DNA of 64,000 nucleotides from an uncultured Aquimarina sp. (GCA_947500505.1 CANMSL010000003.1:124001-188000), one strand, 5' to 3'; positions 27,100 to 35,801 are shown, counted from the first letter of the stretch. The notes: generated from the letters alone by a model not told the origin. Numbers and translations: made by a program.

Positions 27100-27101
27100 A
27101 A

Positions 27102-29192
27102 TTAAGTTTCATTTTCATTACTGTTTTTTAATATATCCCATTGCCATTTCCAAGTACTGATTTGAGTTAATGTCCCATTAGGAGTAGCGTAAGTTGCTAT
27201 ATGTGAGTAATCCATAATATTTTCGGTTTGCCCGATCTTAAAGGTATGTGTTCCGTTATTATCAAAACTATGATGTAATCCCATACAATGCATCAATTCA
27301 TGTGCCACAAAAAAGGGCATCGGGTTGGAATACATCACACATTCTTTAGAAGGTATACCATTTGCATGTCCTCCTAAGCCTACAATATTACTGCCACTCA
27401 TACGACCACCAGCTTCACCTAGAAAGAAGACTTTATAATAGTTTGCGTATTTAGTAAATACAGGCTCTGCATTAAACTGTTGCGTTAAGAAATTCACTAA
27501 ACTTTGTCCACCACTATTGCTGTATTTATGAAATATTTGACGTCCTCTATTAGAAATAGTATAGTCCGCATTTAAAGTTTGTACTTCTGGTTTACTACTA
27601 TCATAAAGTTTAAGATCCTCATTTTCTACATCAGGTTTTACCAGTGCTTGTTTTAAAAAAGGAGTCAAGTAATCTTCCTGAGTAACTTTACCAGCCGCAC
27701 TAATTCCATCAATTCTAGAGCCAGTACTATTAATATCCGTAATTACATTAACAAACACAATTTTACTAACTCGTCTATTAATTTTATTATTAGCTCTTAC
27801 TTTTAATTGTCCAGATAATACGGGAGTATCTAAAGTGCCATTGGCCTTTTTCTTAGCTGCCCATACTTTAATGGTTTCATCTTTAGATAGTGTATGGATA
27901 CATTGTAGCTGAATGGTTGTTTTGTTTGGATTTCCTGCCGTAGTTACACCCATCATTGCAGCGGTTAGTTTATAGTGCTTTAAGGTTGCATCATTAGGAT
28001 CATCGATAGCACCAGTTATGTCAAAATATTTTTTAGGATACTCAATATAGAGTTCATCGGGTTGCACGTCCACTTCTGTGAGTAGTTCCAATTCTGCATA
28101 TGGTGGAGTTGCAATATTGGGTTTTCTGTAAATAGTTAGCCAAGGTGTGTAATATTGTATGGGATTTCCCGCTGCATCTTTTCTATTGTTGATGTTAGTA
28201 GGATTGTACTCACTTTCCAAAGCTGCATAATCTTTTGGTGTAAATACGGCACCTGGTTGTGTTGCATATACCGCCCCATATTCACCAACATTTTGCTCGT
28301 AATCTACATCTCCATCAATACTTGTGTCTTCTATTCGCATCCAGTCAAACCCGAATTCACCGTTCCAACCACTGTGTGGCCTAAAATGAAGGGTTGCTTT
28401 CGGTCTTGGAATAATCTGTAAAGCACTACTTTTTTTACTAACCCCGTTATGCTCAACTTTGGCAATAAGTTTGTCAATATCAGCTTTTTTAAATTCTTCC
28501 CATTGTTCTTTGATCTCAAAAGGTGATATTTCTACGAATCCATCTTCAGAAACCGTTTCTGTAAAAGAAAGTTGTTTTTTACCATTTTCGAACTCAGTTC
28601 CATCTTCTTTTTCTATGGTAATATTAACTGTAGACCCTTCTGGATTATTAATTTCTGCAAATAAGCTCGCTTTTTGGGTAATTCCAATTTCTTCAATACC
28701 CTCTTCCTGATTCTCCGCATTCATCCAAACTATTCTGGTGATGGTTGTTTGAGGAGTTTCTCTAACGGTTACTGGTACAGCTTCTTTCGTAAAAGGATTG
28801 TTAGGATTTACTGGAGACTCATAGATGGTGTTTCTAATTTCCATAATTAATGCACTAAAAGTGATATGGATCAAAAGTCCATTAGTGTCTTGGTGATTAA
28901 AACGGAAGTTTGTATGCGAAATAAAAGTATTAGCAAATTTAATTTCGAAGTCTTTTTGCATTCCATCTCTTTTATAGACTACAATTTTTCCTTGTACCAT
29001 TTGTGTTGGCGAAATCATTGCTGCTTCGATTCCAGAATCGTCGTTTGTTGCTCGTATAGAAACATTAATTTTACCGCCATTTACTCTACTATTCGGACGA
29101 CCCGTGTGATCGGTATTTTGGATTAGGTTATAATCTAAATCCAACATAGGATATTCTTTTTCAAATATATATAGAGTAGCTTTGAAGCTCAT
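27102..29192 (-). CDS. T6SS tube protein TssD (Hcp) fused to a metzincin protease: specialised effector
   Basis: 696 residues, no signal peptide. Residues ~1-127 match the Bacteroidota Hcp/TssD fold (MSFKATLYIFEKEYPMLDLD, QNTDHTGRPNSRVNGGKI, KDFEIKFANTFISHTNF). Residues ~140-480 form linker beta domains (WMNAENQEEGIEEIG, HFRPHSGWNGEFGFDW, YYTPWLTIYRKP). The C-terminal ~200 residues carry HELMHCMGLHH at 631-641 (HExxHxxGxxH zinc site) and a Met-turn ENIMDYSH about 15 residues later, the metzincin signature. It should be loaded into the T6SS tube and delivered as a protease into neighbouring cells. No other T6SS genes are in the window. A lipoprotein gene follows at 2 bp. Confidence 0.82.
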   Translation of the reverse strand: MSFKATLYIFEKEYPMLDLDYNLIQNTDHTGRPNSRVNGGKINVSIRATNDDSGIEAAMISPTQMVQGKIVVYKRDGMQKDFEIKFANTFISHTNFRFNHQDTNGLLIHITFSALIMEIRNTIYESPVNPNNPFTKEAVPVTVRETPQTTITRIVWMNAENQEEGIEEIGITQKASLFAEINNPEGSTVNITIEKEDGTEFENGKKQLSFTETVSEDGFVEISPFEIKEQWEEFKKADIDKLIAKVEHNGVSKKSSALQIIPRPKATLHFRPHSGWNGEFGFDWMRIEDTSIDGDVDYEQNVGEYGAVYATQPGAVFTPKDYAALESEYNPTNINNRKDAAGNPIQYYTPWLTIYRKPNIATPPYAELELLTEVDVQPDELYIEYPKKYFDITGAIDDPNDATLKHYKLTAAMMGVTTAGNPNKTTIQLQCIHTLSKDETIKVWAAKKKANGTLDTPVLSGQLKVRANNKINRRVSKIVFVNVITDINSTGSRIDGISAAGKVTQEDYLTPFLKQALVKPDVENEDLKLYDSSKPEVQTLNADYTISNRGRQIFHKYSNSGGQSLVNFLTQQFNAEPVFTKYANYYKVFFLGEAGGRMSGSNIVGLGGHANGIPSKECVMYSNPMPFFVAHELMHCMGLHHSFDNNGTHTFKIGQTENIMDYSHIATYATPNGTLTQISTWKWQWDILKNSNENET

Positions 29193-29472
29193 TGCAAATT
29201 TATTTTGGTTTTAAAAGTACGGATTTTTCCGCATTGCTTAGTTATGGCTTAGAACGGGATTGTATATGAAACGTAGTGCGGAAAACGGGCGGTTTCGTTC
29301 CGGACTGGCACGAGCCGGAGCCTGTGGCAGAAACTTTGAAGAGCTGGGTTCGTAACTTTTTAGAAACTTGTACAACGGCTACCATTCTTAGCAAAAATAT
29401 TTATTGTTTAATTTTGTTATATAAAGTCAAACTAATAGCAGCTGCTTTTTTATCTTTTCTATTAATTATCCC
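29193..29472. other. intergenic region with a possible decayed hairpin
   Basis: Upstream region of the TssD gene. Around 29305-29345 a GC-richer patch holds CTGGC-ACGA-GCCGG followed by GGCAGAAACTTTGAAGAGCTGG, which resembles the flank right of the hairpin at 21734-21751 (GTAGAAACTTTGAAAAGCTGG). It may be an old member of the hairpin family. No gene seen. Confidence 0.35.
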
Positions 29473-30206
29473 AAGGCTCCCGCTAACGTCTCGCTAGTGG
29501 CGTTTATAACTTGAAAGCCCTGATAGATAACCATCGCTATCAATCTGTAAGATAGTAGAATCATCTTGATAGTTTCTTGCACTACTATATTTCCAATCTA
29601 CCGGGTTAGTTACAAAACCTGAGACAACAGGATTGTTATGAATATAATCTATTTTTTGCTGAATAACCGTATCTGTCCACAATTCAATAGGTTTGTTGTG
29701 TTCTTGCCAAAATTGTCTATGAGTAACAGTGGGGTTTTCTTTACCCGCCTTTTCAAACATCCATAAAAGCCACTCTTTCCTGCTTTCTTGAGGATTTTCT
29801 TCAATAGCTTTCATAATCATTTTGGACGTATAACTTTTAAAGTCTCTTAATAAACCCGATGGATCATTATTACCGGAACGAAAAACTAAATGCGTATGAC
29901 TGGACATAAAGCAGTACGCATAAACTTCCATAGCTTTATGCTTTCTACAATAATCAATACTTTGGGCTAGAATACTAAAATAAGATTCTCTTGTAAAAAC
30001 GTCAATCCAATATACAGTTGCAAATGAAACAAAGTATAAACCTGACTTATTATGAAATTTATAATTCCTACTCACTTTGCTAAAATATAAAAAAGAGGTA
30101 TCTTTTTTGAATAGCCTGCAGCTTAGTTTACTTTTTATTTGCTAAAGAGAACGTACTCTCTTGCCTATCTTTGTCGCCACTAGCGAGACGCTAGCGGGAG
30201 CTGAGG
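29473..30206 (-). mobile_element. RAYT unit, copy 3
   Basis: About 734 bp, left hairpin 29473-29502 (one stem change, CGCTAACG for CGCTAGCG) and right hairpin 30176-30206 (ends GGGAGCTGAGG). The bases just outside the left end (CCC before AAGGCTCCCG) are shared with copy 2. Interior near-identical to copies 1 and 2. Confidence 0.87.
29494..30075 (-). CDS. REP-associated tyrosine transposase, copy 3
   Basis: 193 residues. HUH histidines retained (MSSHTHLVF, with Pro to Ser before the motif), nucleophile helix KIDYIHNNPV intact. Other differences from copy 1: SGNNDP, WQEHNKP, LSSYKRH. Stop TAG lies in the left hairpin as in the other copies. All three genes are full-length. Confidence 0.92.
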   Translation of the reverse strand: MSRNYKFHNKSGLYFVSFATVYWIDVFTRESYFSILAQSIDYCRKHKAMEVYAYCFMSSHTHLVFRSGNNDPSGLLRDFKSYTSKMIMKAIEENPQESRKEWLLWMFEKAGKENPTVTHRQFWQEHNKPIELWTDTVIQQKIDYIHNNPVVSGFVTNPVDWKYSSARNYQDDSTILQIDSDGYLSGLSSYKRH

Positions 30207-30297
30207 GTATATAGAATATACTTCGAAGTTAGACCTGTCCGTCAGTGGTAGAAACTTTCAACAGGATATTTCATATAAACTTTCACCAATCTTATAC

Positions 30298-30327
30298 GCC
30301 ACTAGTCACAGACTAGCGGGAGCGGGG
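30298..30327. repeat. solo REP hairpin, compensated variant
   Basis: GCCACTAGTC-ACA-GACTAGCGGGAGCGGGG. Compared with the standard CTAGCG/CGCTAG stem, both arms have changed together (CTAGTC/GACTAG) so pairing is kept. It overlaps the 3' end of the 112-residue hypothetical gene and provides its TAG stop. Confidence 0.75.
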
Positions 30328-30640
30328 AATGATTTCGGAATTTTTTAAAAGCTTCAGTAGTTAGGGTGTTATGTGCATTTTGTAAACTTCTTCCTTCGCC
30401 TATCATCTTGTCAATTACTTCAGCTGCTTTTTCTTGGCTGTAAACCCACTCAGATATTGTATTGACAAGTTCATTACAAAACTCATCCCGATATTCTTGC
30501 AAGTCAATGTAATTTATACAAGTGCCGTAATGATTGTTATCAGGTAGTAGATTAAAAGATTGTTGCACAAAGTGAACATGATTCATAAAAATCTCGGTGC
30601 AACTAATTAGTTTTTCTATTTCTATTTCAGTTATTGGCAT
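30302..30640 (-). CDS. hypothetical protein, probably 3'-truncated by a REP hairpin
   Basis: 112 residues. Mostly helical (ITEIEIEKLISCTEIFMNHV, ELVNTISEWVYSQEKAAEVI), then a tail NHSPLPLVCD whose last codons and stop are REP sequence. The original C-terminus is probably missing. No family recognised. Lies at the edge of the RAYT block. Confidence 0.45.
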   Translation of the reverse strand: MPITEIEIEKLISCTEIFMNHVHFVQQSFNLLPDNNHYGTCINYIDLQEYRDEFCNELVNTISEWVYSQEKAAEVIDKMIGEGRSLQNAHNTLTTEAFKKFRNHSPLPLVCD

Positions 30641-30783
30641 TGAAAATCTAGATATTTGAATTATATAAAACTTTGAGATTTAGCTGTTAATTTATTTTGA
30701 ACACACCAAGCTAAAAATCCATGCAGATTTTCAGAAGTAAGCGAGTAGAAGCAATTACTTATGGCCATTGTTGCCAATAGTTA

Positions 30784-31176
30784 TTATTCTTTTTCTTCTG
30801 TTTCGTGGAAATCACTATAATTTACTTCCTCGTCATAATCCAAATTTGGATATTTATCATCAAACTTATCGTGAAGAACAATATTTAACCTTTTGAATAA
30901 AATTTCAATTATGTCTTCTTTGTCTTCGACATCGCAATACATTTTAACGATATGTTCTTTTTCTTCTGTGCTTTTTTCTTTATCCACACAGAAAACGGAT
31001 ATTCCAAAATTTTCAGTCCCATAGATTGAAATTCCAACAGGTGTAAACCTTTCAATGTCGATGTCAAAATATTTAGATAATCCATTAACGTCATCTCCAC
31101 CAGCACCACCTAAAAAATCTGAAATATCTGCTGATGCAGTTCCTTTAAAATCGTTGTATTGTACGTTTGCTTTCAT
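30784..31176 (-). CDS. hypothetical acidic protein, second gene of a pair
   Basis: 130 residues, strongly acidic C-terminus (YPNLDYDEEVNYSDFHETEE). N-terminal half has short strands and a Gly/Asp loop (ISDFLGGAGGDDVNG); the middle (ISIYGTENFGISVFCVD) is beta-like. No signal peptide, so cytoplasmic. Starts 10 bp after the stop of the HEPN-like gene, so the two are co-transcribed. It could be an antitoxin- or inhibitor-like partner, which is speculation from position and charge. Confidence 0.5.
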   Translation of the reverse strand: MKANVQYNDFKGTASADISDFLGGAGGDDVNGLSKYFDIDIERFTPVGISIYGTENFGISVFCVDKEKSTEEKEHIVKMYCDVEDKEDIIEILFKRLNIVLHDKFDDKYPNLDYDEEVNYSDFHETEEKE

Positions 31177-31186
31177 TTGTTTTATT

Positions 31187-31777
31187 TTATAATATCATAC
31201 ATTTAAATAGATAGTCATTAAGTCTGTTAATGATGAATCTGTAGGCTATAAGCGTATTCATTGTTTTTTCAATTTCAATCGAATCAATGAATTTTGAATA
31301 TTCTACAAAGTCAGTATTTATATGACCAGCAATATTGTTTCTTATATTTTTAATTTTTCTATCAAAACTTATATTTACTTTAAACTCTTTGATTTCAGTT
31401 CGGTAAGTTTTGAATTTGTTTTGCAAGTTTGGATTTTTTTCTGCGTAATCCTTCAGTACTTTGTTGAACTTATCAATGCTTTTAATTGATTCGTACATTA
31501 TTAAAATTCCGTTTTTTAGAATTTGCTTCTTTTCAAATTCAGTTTTTGAATGGAGTAAACTTTTTAGAATAATAGAAATTTCAAGTTGAGAAATAGTAGT
31601 TACACAGTGAACATTAGAAATATCTAAATCTAAAAGTGCTTTATCATCTAAACTATTGTCGTTTATAAACTCGTTTAATTGCTTTTCTAAATTTGAAGTT
31701 TTCTTCAAATAATCCAAATGTTTTGAACATTCATTTATATCATTTTCGAGCAATTCAATTTTGATAGGTACAGTCAT
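31187..31777 (-). CDS. hypothetical helical protein with an R-x5-H (HEPN-like) motif
   Basis: 196 residues, all-helical, cytoplasmic. Near residues 143-155 the sequence IKNIRNNIAGHINTD contains R-N-N-I-A-G-H, which fits the R-x(4-6)-H active-site motif of HEPN ribonucleases and nucleotidyltransferase-linked toxins. N-terminal ~60 residues resemble a coiled coil (DYLKKTSNLEKQLNEF). The motif is short, so HEPN membership is only a suggestion. The partner gene 10 bp downstream would suit a toxin-antitoxin or defence pair. Confidence 0.5.
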   Translation of the reverse strand: MTVPIKIELLENDINECSKHLDYLKKTSNLEKQLNEFINDNSLDDKALLDLDISNVHCVTTISQLEISIILKSLLHSKTEFEKKQILKNGILIMYESIKSIDKFNKVLKDYAEKNPNLQNKFKTYRTEIKEFKVNISFDRKIKNIRNNIAGHINTDFVEYSKFIDSIEIEKTMNTLIAYRFIINRLNDYLFKCMIL

Positions 31778-31948
31778 TTTCTAATTATTGGCAATATGTT
31801 TATATGTACCATTACATATATTTCTATTAGACATTTTTTAAAAGAGTTACCTATATATCTCCTGTATAGTCGAATATGTGTACCTCTTGCTTTCAAAACT
31901 AGTATTCTTATCCTGATTTCCATTACGGAAAACCACAGACGATGTTTT

Positions 31949-32103
31949 AGAACCCTTTCTGCAAAGGGATTAGTTCAGTTATTTACCATAACTGCTTGAT
32001 TAATTAACTTGTCAAAATGTTTAATAAGATCCCGCTCTACAGCGGGATTAGTTCAACTAGTTATTATGACTGTGTTGCTTGCTATGCAACTAGTCAGAAT
32101 AAA
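31949..32103. ncRNA. candidate structured RNA: two tandem hairpin modules
   Basis: Two related modules in tandem. Module 1: CCCTTT-CTGC-AAAGGG then ATTAGTTCA then CAGTTAT-TTACC-ATAACTG. Module 2: TCCCGCT-CTAC-AGCGGGA then ATTAGTTCA, then a longer hairpin with arms ATTATGACT and AGTCAGAAT around GTTGC-TTGCTAT-GCAAC. Different stem sequences with the same fold and an identical single-stranded ATTAGTTCA argue for conserved structure. Strand and function unknown; a REP-type repeat is also possible. Confidence 0.4.
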
Positions 32104-32400
32104 GTTTTACTAACTTGATAATGTGGGGTGGGTTACGATAAGTGGTATAAAACTATAAAATAAACTCGTACATTGTTTACGGTAAAACCGTAAAATTTAA
32201 CCAAGCCTCTGGGAACACCTTATTTTACTATGGTTTTAATTTATAGATAAGGGAAAATTTATTCAAAATTTAGTTATAGATCGTTTTCTTAACTGATTTT
32301 TTCCCTTATATCCTTGATGAGATTTCTTGTCAAGCAAAATAGAATTCGCAATTCATTAGTCATTATTTTACAATTTCTACTTTCATATTTCTTCATCCGG
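32104..32400. other. intergenic sequence with further hairpins, no gene
   Basis: Contains TTTACGGT-AA-AACCGTAAA (about 32177-32195), a distant pair AAGGGAAAA / TTTTTCCCTT (about 32248 and 32298), and the imperfect palindrome CTTGATGAGATTTCTTGTCAAG (about 32312-32333). These could be arms of one RNA or unrelated. No protein-coding ORF is convincing here. Confidence 0.35.
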
Positions 32401-32545
32401 ACTTCGAGCTTGTCAGTTTGCAGTTTTTAGTTGGTAGTGCGCAGGCTTCGAGAACACTTCGATGCAGCGTGCCCTGAGCGGAGTCGAAGGGCTCAGTGTG
32501 ACACCTCAGTTGTCAGTTTGTAGTTTTTAGTTGGCAGTGAGCAGG
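32401..32545. repeat. direct duplication around a palindromic core
   Basis: TTGTCAGTTTG-AGTTTTTAGTTGG-AGT-GCAGGCTTC occurs twice (about 32411-32447 and 32510-32548), flanking a palindromic core ACACTTCGATGCAGCG ... GAAGGGCTCAGTGTGACAC. The core shares CTCAGTGTGACA with the dispersed inverted-repeat family. Confidence 0.6.
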
Positions 32546-32549
32546 CTTC

Positions 32550-32626
<77 letters not shown>

Positions 32627-32708
32627 TGTTAAAATATTATTAATTCTCTCTCTCTTTCTTATGCAACGGCTATCTTTAGTGGCGATTCAACACTTACACA
32701 TTCATACA

Positions 32709-35705
32709 ATGAAAAGACTACTAGTATCACTTGCTGTGATCTGTGGCTCCCTTACTCTTTCTTCACAAGAGTATTTCCCTAAAAATGATGGGGTTAAAAT
32801 CACAGATGACAACTACACTGTATTTAAAAATGCAACAATTCACACGACTCCCGACACAGAGATCAACAATGGAACTTTAGTTATACAAAAGGGTAAAATA
32901 GTACAGGTCGGAACCTCTGTTACCATCCCGGAAAATAGCGTAATCATTGACTTAAATGGTAAGCATATCTATGCTTCTTTTATTGATCCGTTTACTAGTT
33001 TTGGGATAAAGAAACCAAAAAATCAAGGAGGCAATATCTATAGATCAGGAGGACAACCACAATGGAATGCCGGTCGAGAAGGTTATTATTGGAATGATCA
33101 TATCCGTCCTGAAACGGATGCTTTGACAGATTTTAAATATGACAGTAAAAAAGCTACCGAATATATTAAGGAAGGATTTGGCGTTCTACAAACGCATATG
33201 CCTGATGGTATTATCAGAGGAACAGGAATATTAGTAGCCTTAAATAATGAAGGTACTACCGGAGACCGACTGATAAGCAATAAATCTGCTCAATTTTTAT
33301 CTTTTGAAAAAAGTAATAAAAGCAAGCAGGTATATCCAACTTCTTTAATGGGCGCGATGGCTTTATTAAGACAGGTATATCTGGATGCGGATTGGTATGC
33401 ATCCGGTAAAGCAGAAAACAAAGATCTTGCTTTAGAAGCTTTACTAGAAAATAAAAACCTACCTCAGATATTTGAAGCGGGCAGCAGAATAAATGGTTTT
33501 AGAGCTGACAAAGTAGGTGATCAATTTAATATCCAATATACCATTCTTGGTGGTGGAGATGAATATGCCCGTATGGATAAGGTAAAAGCTACGAATGCTA
33601 CATATATCATTCCGCTTGATTTCCCGGAGGCCTATGATGTTTCTGATCCTTATTTAGCCAATATGGTTAGTCTTGGAGATATGCGCCATTGGAACCAAGC
33701 GCCTACCAACCCATCAATGCTGGAAAAAAATGGAGTAACCTTTGCCCTGACAACGCATAAATTAAAAAAAGTAGCGGATCTCAATACTCGATTGATGAAA
33801 GCTATTGAGCACGGATTGGATAAAAAAACTGCTTTGGCTGCTTTGACTACTGTTCCTGCTCAAATTATAGGTAAAAGTGATATCCTTGGAAGTCTTAAAA
33901 AAGGTGCTTATGCCAATTTTATCATTACAAAGGATGAATTATTCTCAAAGGATAACACGATCTACGAGAATTGGGTACAAGGACAAAAAAATATCGTTAC
34001 TGATATGAATGTTACCGATATCAATGGTAAGTACGATGTAAAAGTTGCAGGAACTACCTATGACGTATCAATTTCAGGCAAACCTTCTAAACCAAAAGCC
34101 GAAGTTACCTTAGGCGAGACTAAATTAGGTTCCAAAATCAATTATGAAAATGATTGGGTTACTTTAACCTTTACTGATAAGGATACTACCAAAACGAAAT
34201 ATATAAGACTAGTTACATCAATTGGTGATAATCCTAGTTTCTGGAGTGGTAAAGCAATTCTCCCTAATGGAGCTGAAACTTCTTTTACTGCAAAAAAGAA
34301 ATCTGAAGAAGCTGCTGATAAGGATAAAGAGGAAACAAAACCAAAAGAAGATCAGGATAAGCCGGAAGTGCTGCCTGTAGTATATCCAAATATAGCTTAT
34401 GGTCGAGCGGAACTTCCTAAATCCGAAAATATTTTATTTAAAAATGCTATGGTTTGGACAAATGAAGCTGATGGTATTCTAACCGAAACTGACGTATTAG
34501 TAAAGAATGGTAAAATAGCAGCCGTAGGTAAAAACTTAAGTGCTGGTGGTGCCAAAGTAATTGACGCTACCGGAAAACATCTTACTGCCGGTATCATAGA
34601 TGAACATTCGCACATTGCAGCCGCTGCCATCAATGAAGCAGGACATAATTCATCGGCAGAAGTAATGATAGAAGATGTGGTATCTCCGGATGATATCAAT
34701 ATTTACAGAAATCTTGCCGGTGGTGTTACTTCTATTCAAATATTACACGGATCTGCGAATCCAATTGGTGGACGTTCCGCAATAATAAAACTGAAATGGG
34801 GTGAAGATGCAGATGATCTGATTTATAAAAATTCCCCAAAGTTTATCAAATTTGCTTTAGGTGAAAATGTGAAGCAAAGTAATTGGGGAAGTACTACTCG
34901 TTTTCCTCAAACCAGAATGGGCGTTGAGCAGGTGTATACAGATTATTTTAGCAGAGCTAAAGAATACGAAAAACGCAAAAAGAGCGGACAACCGTACAGA
35001 AAGGATATCGAAATGGAAACTCTTTTAGAAATCCTTAACGGCGAGCGTTACATAAGTTGTCACTCTTATGTACAGAGCGAGATTAATATGTTAATGAAAG
35101 TAGCTGAGAAGTTTGATTTTAGAGTAAACACCTTTACCCATATTCTTGAAGGATATAAAGTGGCAGATAAAATGGCAGAACATGGTGTTGGAGGTTCTAC
35201 ATTTTCAGATTGGTGGGCATACAAGTATGAGGTAAATGATGCAATTCCTTATAACGCTACGATTATGCATAATCAAGGTGTGGTTACCGCTATTAACAGT
35301 GATGATTCAGAAATGTCAAGACGTTTGAATCAAGAAGCTGCAAAATCTGTTAAGTACGGAGGAGTGTCTGAAGAAGATGCATTAAAATTCGTAACGCTAA
35401 ATCCTGCTAAGCTATTACACCTGGATGACCGCGTAGGCAGTATTAAAACAGGTAAGGACGCTGATTTAGTTCTATGGACTGATCATCCTTTATCGGTATA
35501 TGCTAAAGCTGAAAAAACCTTGATAGAAGGTGCTATCTATTTTGACTTAGAAAAGGATAAGGCGATGAGAAAAGCAATAGCAGACGAAAAGAACAAGCTA
35601 TCTACAATGATGTTGAAAGCTAAAAATAATGGATTAAAGACACAGCCTCCTAAGAAAAAGGAGAAGCAAGATTTTGAGTGCGAAACCATAGAAACCATCA
35701 AATAA
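32709..35705 (+). CDS. exported double-domain amidohydrolase
   Basis: 998 residues from ATG 32709, chosen because it opens a clean signal peptide (MKRLLVSLAVICGSLTLSSQ); the earlier ATG at 32661 would add 16 residues before it. Two amidohydrolase-like halves, each with a composite beta-sandwich start (NGTLVIQKGKIVQVG; ILVKNGKIAAVGKNLSAGG). The N-terminal half lacks clear metal ligands. The C-terminal half has HLTAGIIDEHSHIAAAA (HxH), FTHILEGYK, a late NSDDSEMSRR (metal Asp) and RVGSIKTGKDADLVLW. A Lys/Glu-rich linker (~548-572) joins them. Probably hydrolyses amide or cyclic bonds in the periplasm; substrate unknown. Confidence 0.85.
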   Translation: MKRLLVSLAVICGSLTLSSQEYFPKNDGVKITDDNYTVFKNATIHTTPDTEINNGTLVIQKGKIVQVGTSVTIPENSVIIDLNGKHIYASFIDPFTSFGIKKPKNQGGNIYRSGGQPQWNAGREGYYWNDHIRPETDALTDFKYDSKKATEYIKEGFGVLQTHMPDGIIRGTGILVALNNEGTTGDRLISNKSAQFLSFEKSNKSKQVYPTSLMGAMALLRQVYLDADWYASGKAENKDLALEALLENKNLPQIFEAGSRINGFRADKVGDQFNIQYTILGGGDEYARMDKVKATNATYIIPLDFPEAYDVSDPYLANMVSLGDMRHWNQAPTNPSMLEKNGVTFALTTHKLKKVADLNTRLMKAIEHGLDKKTALAALTTVPAQIIGKSDILGSLKKGAYANFIITKDELFSKDNTIYENWVQGQKNIVTDMNVTDINGKYDVKVAGTTYDVSISGKPSKPKAEVTLGETKLGSKINYENDWVTLTFTDKDTTKTKYIRLVTSIGDNPSFWSGKAILPNGAETSFTAKKKSEEAADKDKEETKPKEDQDKPEVLPVVYPNIAYGRAELPKSENILFKNAMVWTNEADGILTETDVLVKNGKIAAVGKNLSAGGAKVIDATGKHLTAGIIDEHSHIAAAAINEAGHNSSAEVMIEDVVSPDDINIYRNLAGGVTSIQILHGSANPIGGRSAIIKLKWGEDADDLIYKNSPKFIKFALGENVKQSNWGSTTRFPQTRMGVEQVYTDYFSRAKEYEKRKKSGQPYRKDIEMETLLEILNGERYISCHSYVQSEINMLMKVAEKFDFRVNTFTHILEGYKVADKMAEHGVGGSTFSDWWAYKYEVNDAIPYNATIMHNQGVVTAINSDDSEMSRRLNQEAAKSVKYGGVSEEDALKFVTLNPAKLLHLDDRVGSIKTGKDADLVLWTDHPLSVYAKAEKTLIEGAIYFDLEKDKAMRKAIADEKNKLSTMMLKAKNNGLKTQPPKKKEKQDFECETIETIK

Positions 35706-35712
35706 AAAATAA

Positions 35713-35784
35713 TGTCAGGCTGAGCCTGTCGAAGTCAATGCTCATAGCAGATTGACAAAACACTTCGACAAGCTCAGTGTGACA
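35713..35784. repeat. dispersed inverted repeat, inner pair only
   Basis: TGTCAGGCTGAGCCTGTCGAAG and CTTCGACAAGCTCAGTGTGACA as inverted arms of ~20 bp separated by ~30 bp. It lies between the two amidohydrolase genes and could attenuate read-through or simply be an insertion. Confidence 0.75.
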
Positions 35785-35801
35785 AAAGAATCAAGAAAGA
35801 C

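Noticed and set aside
26407..29192. Complete T6SS locus
   Set aside because: Only the TssD fusion and its neighbour are present; no sheath, baseplate or ATPase genes occur in the window.
31949..32333. tmRNA, RNase P RNA, SRP RNA or 6S RNA
   Set aside because: The diagnostic conserved stretches of each (for example the tmRNA acceptor end, the RNase P core) are absent; only generic hairpins are seen.
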